In this document: piece after piece, positions 58,045-64,000 of the stretch
How the letters are laid out: the number at the start of each line of letters is the position of its first letter
Position numbering within the stretch: the first letter of the stretch is position 1
Assembly (NCBI GenBank): GCA_903915625.1
Contig: CAIWTN010000059.1
Coordinates: forward strand, 18,954 to 82,953
Direction: 5' to 3'
Source: an uncultured Pseudomonadota bacterium
GTDB lineage: Bacteria; Bdellovibrionota_B; Oligoflexia; Oligoflexales; CAIYRB01
Length of the DNA: 64,000 nucleotides
The notes under the pieces: generated by a model
What the model was told of the DNA's origin: nothing
What the model saw: only the letters and a program-made list of their open reading frames with translations
The model's database searches: none
Made by a program: the position numbers and the translations under genes

Positions 58045-58800
58045 GTGAGGGTTGGCATGCAGAAGAGCGGGAAACCGATCGTTCAGATCCGGCAGGTGGG
58101 TAAGGCTTACGGTGGCGAAAACGGGTCGGCGAAAGTGTATGCCTTAGCGAACATCGACCTGGATGTGGAGCCTGGCGAGTTCCTAGCCCTGTCGGGGCCG
58201 TCCGGGTCTGGCAAAACGACTCTGCTCAATTTAATTGGTGCGCTGGATGAGCCTTCCGTTGGTTCGATTTCGATTGAAGGCAAAATTTTAGGTCAGATGA
58301 AGAAAGCCGAGCTGTCGCGTCTGCGGCGTGACCGGATTGGATTTGTGTTTCAAGCTTACAACTTGATACCCATCATGACGGCTCTGGAAAATGCAGAATT
58401 CACCCTGGCACTGCAGGGGCGGCCGAAACATGAGCGGCAGGCTCTCGCCATGCAGGCTCTCAAGCAGGTAGGCCTAGCTGATTACGCGCAGAGATTCCCC
58501 AGGGAGCTTTCTGGTGGCCAGCAGCAGCGGGTAGCTATAGCGCGGGCGATTGCGCCGCAGCCAGCAATCATACTGGCGGATGAACCGACCGCTAACTTGG
58601 ATTCGAAGTCGGCAATATCACTTTTAGATCTGATGCAGGATTTGAACTCACGCCTGTTGGTAACCTTTATCTTTTCCACCCACGATCCGCGGGTGATTGA
58701 GCGCGCCAAGCGTATTGTGCCAATGGTCGATGGGCGCATCACATCCGTGCTGAACCCATCGCTCCAGCAGCGGCCCACGCCGGTCGGCGCCGGTTCATAA
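58045..58800 (+). CDS. LolD/MacB-type ABC transporter ATPase
   Basis: 'LSGPSGSGKTTLLNLIGALDEPSVGSI', 'RRDRIGFVFQAYNLIPIMTALENAEF', 'LSGGQQQRVAIARAI'. Confidence 0.92.
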   Translation: MRVGMQKSGKPIVQIRQVGKAYGGENGSAKVYALANIDLDVEPGEFLALSGPSGSGKTTLLNLIGALDEPSVGSISIEGKILGQMKKAELSRLRRDRIGFVFQAYNLIPIMTALENAEFTLALQGRPKHERQALAMQALKQVGLADYAQRFPRELSGGQQQRVAIARAIAPQPAIILADEPTANLDSKSAISLLDLMQDLNSRLLVTFIFSTHDPRVIERAKRIVPMVDGRITSVLNPSLQQRPTPVGAGS

Positions 58801-58917
58801 ATAATTTGAGTGGACGCCTCAAATAGGATAAGGACGGGAGCCCTTTCCCGTTGTTTGACTTTTTTTTGCCTTTTCCGTTGAGCCTGGGCTAAGTGCTCAA
58901 ATTTTCACATCATTTTA

Positions 58918-60570
58918 ATGATGGAGAGGAGTCTTTCCGTGTCCAGAGATAGCGCCCCTAAGACAGGATTGTCGCGTCGTAAGTTTTTCAAAGTATCTGG
59001 AGCCGTCGGCGCCGGATCACTTGCAGCCGCTCATAGCAGCGGAATGGCTTTGGCTGCGCGTCGTTCGGTTGAGCGTTTTCCTGAGGAGTTTCGGGAAGTT
59101 ATCATACTTGGTAGCGGCTTCGGTGGGTCGATTTCAGCGCTGCGCCTAGTTGAGCGCGGTATCGCGGTGACTATTATTGAGCAAGGGCGGCGTTGGGATC
59201 AGCCTCTAAAGCCAGGCGAGAAACGCTTTTCAGGCAATCTTTATCCCGACGGTAGGTCAACCTGGTTAAGCTCCCATACGGTCGTGCCCATGGGCCCACC
59301 GCTGCCGATTCGCAAGACGACCGGAGTCTTGCAGGGGCGTTATTTAGCCGGCAAGACCGTACTAAACGGGACAGGCTTTGGCGGTGGTTCGATCGCTTGG
59401 GGCGGTGTCATGGTGAAGCCGGAAGAGCGCATCTTCAAAATGGTCTTCCCCAAAGAGGTTAGCTTCGATGAGTTGCAGCCGCATTATGACGAGGTAGCGC
59501 GTCGGCTAGGCCGGGGCACGATTCCGCAAGACGTGGAACAAAGCGACAACTACAAACACGTTCGCGTCATGAAGGAACACTGCGACCGCGCCGATGTGAC
59601 TTGGGAACCGATCGCAACATCGACCAACTGGGACATCGTCCGCGATGAGCTTAGCGGTAAAATTCCCGCATCTGTCTCCAAAGGCGAGGCAATTTATGGC
59701 GTCAACAGTGGTGCTAAGGGTGGCCTCGACAGAACATATTTGAAAGAGGCTGAAGCTACTGGACTGCTCGAAGTGAAGACACTTCACCAAGTACAATCTC
59801 TGGGACGCAATGAGCAGGGTCACTATGTGCTGGAGATCCACGAGCTAGATATCGACGGCAACGTGATAGCACTTAGGACCTTCACCTGCGCTAAATTGTT
59901 TTTGAGCGCTGGAACTATCACGACCAATAGCCTACTGGTGAAAGCAAAGGCTAAAGGCGCGCTGCCGGAGTTGAACGACGAAGTTGGCACCGGCTGGGGC
60001 AACAACGGTAATGTCTACGCCCTGCGAACTGGATTGCACGAATCGACGGGCAGCATCCAGGGTGGTCCGCCGTCAGTCGGAATCAACGCTCTGGATAATC
60101 CAATTACGCCGCTATTTATTGAGCATCCCCAATTACCGGTAGGAATTGATATTCATAGCTTGCTGTACTTCGGTATCGGTATCACTCCGACTCGCGGCAC
60201 CTTTAAATACGATGCGGCGACGGACAGTGTCAGCATAGATTGGCCAAAGCATGATGACGGTCAAGCAAAGGTCAATGAAGCTCTGTTGGGAATTCTTGCC
60301 CGATTGAACGAAGCCAACGGTGGCTGGACCACTAGCCTTTTGACCTATCTGCGTAGCAAAGTTAAAGATGATATCTGCTATCATCCGCTCGGTGGAGTTG
60401 TGCTGGGCAAAGCCAGTGACTTTTACGGCCGCGTAAAGGGTTGCGCCGGGCTTTATGTTAACGATGGTTCTATGCTGCCGGGTGCGTCTGGATGTTGCAA
60501 TCCAGCTATGACAATTGCAGCGATCACAGAGCGGAATATCGCCAACATTCTGGAACACGATTTCGCTTAA
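58918..60570 (+). CDS. Tat-exported GMC-type flavoprotein, cholesterol-oxidase-like
   Basis: 'LSRRKFFKVSGAVGAGSLAAAHSSGMALA'; 'IILGSGFGGSISALRLVERGIAVTIIEQGRRW'; 'CYHPLGGVVLGKASDFYGRVKGCAGLYVNDGSMLPGASGCCNPAMTIAAITERN'. Confidence 0.85.
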   Translation: MMERSLSVSRDSAPKTGLSRRKFFKVSGAVGAGSLAAAHSSGMALAARRSVERFPEEFREVIILGSGFGGSISALRLVERGIAVTIIEQGRRWDQPLKPGEKRFSGNLYPDGRSTWLSSHTVVPMGPPLPIRKTTGVLQGRYLAGKTVLNGTGFGGGSIAWGGVMVKPEERIFKMVFPKEVSFDELQPHYDEVARRLGRGTIPQDVEQSDNYKHVRVMKEHCDRADVTWEPIATSTNWDIVRDELSGKIPASVSKGEAIYGVNSGAKGGLDRTYLKEAEATGLLEVKTLHQVQSLGRNEQGHYVLEIHELDIDGNVIALRTFTCAKLFLSAGTITTNSLLVKAKAKGALPELNDEVGTGWGNNGNVYALRTGLHESTGSIQGGPPSVGINALDNPITPLFIEHPQLPVGIDIHSLLYFGIGITPTRGTFKYDAATDSVSIDWPKHDDGQAKVNEALLGILARLNEANGGWTTSLLTYLRSKVKDDICYHPLGGVVLGKASDFYGRVKGCAGLYVNDGSMLPGASGCCNPAMTIAAITERNIANILEHDFA

Positions 60571-60607
60571 TCGATACAATCATCTAAGTCGATAATATAG
60601 CGGGCTT

Positions 60608-61705
60608 TCAATGCGCAGTGGCGCTATGGGAGCCCGCTTCTGCATACGCTGGCGAGTCTTCAACTGGTGGTGGCGAGCGCAGTATGGATAGCAGGTAGTT
60701 GGCAATCAATTGACTGCCTTTCGTCGTGAAATGAATGCCGTCACCTGTGCGCACTTTAATATCCTGGTGATCAATGCGCAGATACGTGGCAAACCTGCCC
60801 TCGCTGCTAGCCACCACTGGTTTTAAAGATACGAAATGCATGCAGTCATGTTTAGCGATGGCATTACGTGCCAGTATGTTGAGCATTTCTGATTTGCGGT
60901 GGAGTTTGGTATCTCGCATTGGGGGTAAACCAAGCCAATAACCGCGCTGTGCTGATCTGCAAGTGATGTCCATGATGTCGCTGAGGCGCTTGCGATAAAG
61001 GTGCACCCATTGGGAACTACCGTAGCGGACCGGGATACCATTTTCGGTTAAGTTTTGAGAGTCGTTAGTGCCCAGTAATATGAATACGATGTCGTAAGAC
61101 GTGGCGTCAGTAGACTGTTTTAAAGCTTTTGGCCAATTGTAAAAATCCGGGCGCGAAAGGCCGGTACCGATTTTAGCCAGCACTGTCGCGTCCCCATTTA
61201 AATTAGTGCTGATCGTCTGCTTTAATGTTGGGCCTAGCATAGCCATCAGGGAGTCGCCGATCAAAAGTGCCTTGGGAGCATCGATTGGAGGCAGCGATGA
61301 GGGAGCGATTTGTGGAGGCCAGATTTTAGTGTCACTGCGCCTGAGGAATTCCGCGACGGTTACCGAAGTTGCGGCGTCGTGCATTTTAGTAAACCAAGCT
61401 TCAAGCTGCGATCCAGGTTTGTCTAAGCCTAAAATAGCGGTTCGCTTAGATTCCGCTTGTATCCAGCGGGCTAGTTCTTGCGTCCGTTCGGAGATGGTTA
61501 AATGCTGAGCCCAATGATGCAGATTGTGCATCGTGAGCATGCAGGTCACTAGGTACCCAATCACTAATGAATAAGCTACCCAGCTGACGGGATAACTGGC
61601 AGGTTTGGCTACAGGATAAATGCCGGTGCGCTCCAGACCCTGAGGCTGCTCATTAGGCGCTTTGTCTTTGGGATCTAAGTTTGTTGGGGCTTTGTGGGCC
61701 GGCAT
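60608..61705 (-). CDS. Membrane-anchored SGNH-hydrolase-like protein
   Basis: N-terminal TM; 'ALLIGDSLMAMLG', 'IVFILLGTNDSQN', 'RTGDGIHFTTKGSQLIANYLL'. Confidence 0.75.
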   Translation of the reverse strand: MPAHKAPTNLDPKDKAPNEQPQGLERTGIYPVAKPASYPVSWVAYSLVIGYLVTCMLTMHNLHHWAQHLTISERTQELARWIQAESKRTAILGLDKPGSQLEAWFTKMHDAATSVTVAEFLRRSDTKIWPPQIAPSSLPPIDAPKALLIGDSLMAMLGPTLKQTISTNLNGDATVLAKIGTGLSRPDFYNWPKALKQSTDATSYDIVFILLGTNDSQNLTENGIPVRYGSSQWVHLYRKRLSDIMDITCRSAQRGYWLGLPPMRDTKLHRKSEMLNILARNAIAKHDCMHFVSLKPVVASSEGRFATYLRIDHQDIKVRTGDGIHFTTKGSQLIANYLLSILRSPPPVEDSPAYAEAGSHSATAH

Positions 61706-61738
61706 AGGGGCTAGTTCCGTAACTATAGGAAAAGTTAT

Positions 61739-62977
61739 CTACCTGCAATTGCAGCTACATCCATTTTTACTGACGTTCCACTCGGCGACTGCTGCCGTGC
61801 ATCCTGATTCACCCTTTGCTAACCAGCCCCAGCCTCCTTTGCAGAACTTATTTTTCTTACATTCAAGACCGACAGTGAGAACTGGAGTCGGGCTCGGAGT
61901 AGGGAGCAGATTTGGAACTGGCGGCGGAGTAGACGTGGCAACCTTACCATAGGTAGTCGGGGTCGCTTTTAGCCCCTTAACCGTGGCGTCTGTTGGGTTA
62001 GGCTCGTTCATTATCGCAGTAATAAAAGCATTCACCTGTGGATCAAATACACTTGTGTAAATGCTGACGAGCTTGTTCGTTTCGGAGATATACGAGTTTG
62101 TCGGCCCATCAGCATTTTCTGGCAGCACAAAACTGTTTGCGTGGGCTACGCCGATAATTTCATTCTTAGCATTAAGAAGCGGACCACCCGAGTCACCCTG
62201 TCCAAGGCCGGCTGTGGCTGCACTGACAGATTTAGTGTCCAAGCAGATCGAACCCGCGGCTTCGGAGATAATGTTCTCGACGATGTTAGTACCGTGATAG
62301 CGCTTCATTTCTGGATTAGATTTTTTGTCTCTTATCCCAGTCTGTCCGTAACCAATGAGAGTGACCGAATCAGATTTCTTAACCACTTCCGTAGCAATTT
62401 TTAAGCGCGCGTGGTCACTGAAAGTTCCCTTCGGGAACACGACGAAGGCAACGTCAGATCCCCAGCTAGATTGTACATTCGTCGGATCGTAGTCGGGAAA
62501 GACGATGTAGGTCTTGCTCGCTAATTTCTGGCTCCTATATGGGTCATGATCCTGATCACTTAAATTAAAGAAGGGCAAGATCTCCGTGGCTTTAGTATCG
62601 ATCACACAGTGTGCTGCAGTTAGCACGAGATCATCGCGAACGATCGCGGCAGTGCACGTGGAAGTGCCATCACCTGGGAGTTTTAAAAGCAGTCCAATCA
62701 CGGCCGGGCTGCTGATGTAATCCACGTATCCACCGACGACCTTAGTCTCTGAACTTTTTGAGCCGAATAAGCCACGTGGCAGCTTTGGAAGTTTTGGCAG
62801 ATCAGGCAGGTTTGGACCATGTGGCAGATCAGGCAGCTCGGGACGATCTGGCAGGTGTTTCTCTAATTTTTGGACATTCTTGCACCCGACACTGCCCAGT
62901 AGGTACGTCATCGACAAAGCTGCCGCCGTCAGGACATGGAGCTTCCTTTGGACGTTGGTAAGTCGGCGATGGCCCAT
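61739..62977 (-). CDS. Trypsin-like (S1) serine protease lipoprotein with Pro/Leu-rich tether and Cys-rich tail
   Basis: Lipobox 'LLGSVGC'; 'LVLTAAHCVI' (His), 'DVAFVVFP' (Asp), 'GLGQGDSGGPLLNAKNEIIGVAHA' (Ser). Confidence 0.88.
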   Translation of the reverse strand: MGHRRLTNVQRKLHVLTAAALSMTYLLGSVGCKNVQKLEKHLPDRPELPDLPHGPNLPDLPKLPKLPRGLFGSKSSETKVVGGYVDYISSPAVIGLLLKLPGDGTSTCTAAIVRDDLVLTAAHCVIDTKATEILPFFNLSDQDHDPYRSQKLASKTYIVFPDYDPTNVQSSWGSDVAFVVFPKGTFSDHARLKIATEVVKKSDSVTLIGYGQTGIRDKKSNPEMKRYHGTNIVENIISEAAGSICLDTKSVSAATAGLGQGDSGGPLLNAKNEIIGVAHANSFVLPENADGPTNSYISETNKLVSIYTSVFDPQVNAFITAIMNEPNPTDATVKGLKATPTTYGKVATSTPPPVPNLLPTPSPTPVLTVGLECKKNKFCKGGWGWLAKGESGCTAAVAEWNVSKNGCSCNCR

Positions 62978-63334
62978 ACTGGCTAGTCCTCCGATGCCGC
63001 GCTTGCGATGTCAAATTATTTTGGCATCTACAATACGTGCTTGAGAGGGTTCGGAAGGGTCCCTAGCAAACTTGAGAAAATTATAGACAAATTTATTGAT
63101 TACCATTGGTTATAAGCTCGAATGAATACCTACCGAGAGCAAACCAGTGGACGTGTACACCGGTTGTCTAATGCCTACATTCTGGACGACATAGTTCTCT
63201 CTACAGAAAAATCTTTGGATTAAATTCAAAGACATAGCTAGTTCCGCTGCCTGGAACATTTATTGCTCTCACACCTGTATAACTGCGTCACCGAACTATT
63301 GGCTGGATTTACAGTCAGATTTACAGGGCTTCCC

Positions 63335-64000
63335 ATGCGCTCATGCCTTCATGCGATTCTACTTGTTCTCAGCTGGATATACCCGAATGTGGCCATAGCT
63401 GGTTCGCCAGTAGTGATAAAAGGCGAGGTTACGAGCGACTTAAGTGTCAGTGGTGCGATCGATTACTATGTCGAAGTCGATTCTGAGCATTTGGCAGAAG
63501 ACGCGGGAATATTGGCGCGACTTAGCGAATTCAAGAAGCTTCCAGCAGACTCTCGGTTGGGGCGTCAAACCCATCCTTTGTGGTTTACTTTTGAAATTCT
63601 CAATCAGTCGGAGCGGTCGCAGGATTTCTTCGTAAATTTGCCGCATCAAGTTTTTTGGAAGGTAAAGCTTTTAACAGTTCGTGCTAGCGGTCGAGTTGAA
63701 ATTCAGGGCGAATCCGTGATTGATAACAGCCTTGGTCTGCTTGAGTTTCCGACCACAAATATGTCATTTCGGGTCTATGTGCCGCAGGGTGAGCGGGTAA
63801 GGCTACTGTTCTACAGCCTGACAAATGGTCCAGTGGACTTGACGACAACGATTCATAGCACAGTTTCGTTCATCAAAACGGAATACGTTTGGAATCTAGT
63901 CAATGGTATTTTTTACGGCATCATGATCGGCTTAATTCTCTACAATTCGTTTATTTATCTCATTCTGAAAGATCGGGCTTATTTGTATTACGTAATGTGG
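63335..64000 (+). CDS. 7TMR-DISM-type membrane sensor (truncated by window end)
   Basis: Manual translation: signal peptide, DISMED2-like region ('HPLWFTFEILNQSERSQDFFVNLPHQVFWKVKLL'), then '...IFYGIMIGLILYNSFIYLILKDRAYLYYVMW'; open to window end and missing from the ORF track. Confidence 0.8.
   Translation, partial: MRSCLHAILLVLSWIYPNVAIAGSPVVIKGEVTSDLSVSGAIDYYVEVDSEHLAEDAGILARLSEFKKLPADSRLGRQTHPLWFTFEILNQSERSQDFFVNLPHQVFWKVKLLTVRASGRVEIQGESVIDNSLGLLEFPTTNMSFRVYVPQGERVRLLFYSLTNGPVDLTTTIHSTVSFIKTEYVWNLVNGIFYGIMIGLILYNSFIYLILKDRAYLYYVMW

Noticed and set aside
60133-60579. 148-aa minus-strand ORF
   Set aside because: Antisense to the highly conserved C-terminus of the GMC flavoprotein.
1-64000. 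CRISPR array, transposon, prophage or integrative element
   Set aside because: No regularly spaced direct repeats, recombinase genes, tRNA-flanking repeats or phage structural genes were recognised by eye.

Overview
This is a 64 kb chromosomal window, gene-dense, with long ORFs on both strands. I found no rRNA, tRNA, CRISPR array, integrase or transposase. Core genes recognised from protein motifs include purC, mrdA/mreD/mreC, a PpiD-like parvulin, NAD kinase, miaE-like, hflX, pgi, hppD-like, mltG, mnmA, rnc, der, potABCD, fumC and a LolD-like ATPase. Accessory content is rich in lipoproteins and secreted proteins. It includes: (i) an orphan phosphorelay set of Hpt, receiver and NtrC-type genes with no histidine kinase (2.2-7.5 kb); (ii) an envelope/stress cluster with DUF1328-like and CsbD-like proteins; (iii) a HiPIP plus truncated-haemoglobin pair; (iv) a corrinoid acquisition locus made of a cobalamin riboswitch, a putative beta-propeller lipoprotein, a TonB-dependent receptor, BtuDCF-like ABC genes and CbiZ; (v) a ferrochelatase-family protein with a signal peptide; (vi) an S41-like protein that has lost its catalytic residues; (vii) a Tat-exported cholesterol-oxidase-like flavoprotein; (viii) a lipid-anchored trypsin-like protease. 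The best candidates for something under-described are the B12-riboswitch-controlled propeller lipoprotein (BtuG analogue) and the exported ferrochelatase-like protein. Family calls come from reading motifs by eye, with no database search. The lineage is uncertain; the lipoprotein-rich, delta/Bdellovibrio-like content suggests an Oligoflexia/Bdellovibrionota-type bacterium, as a low-confidence inference.
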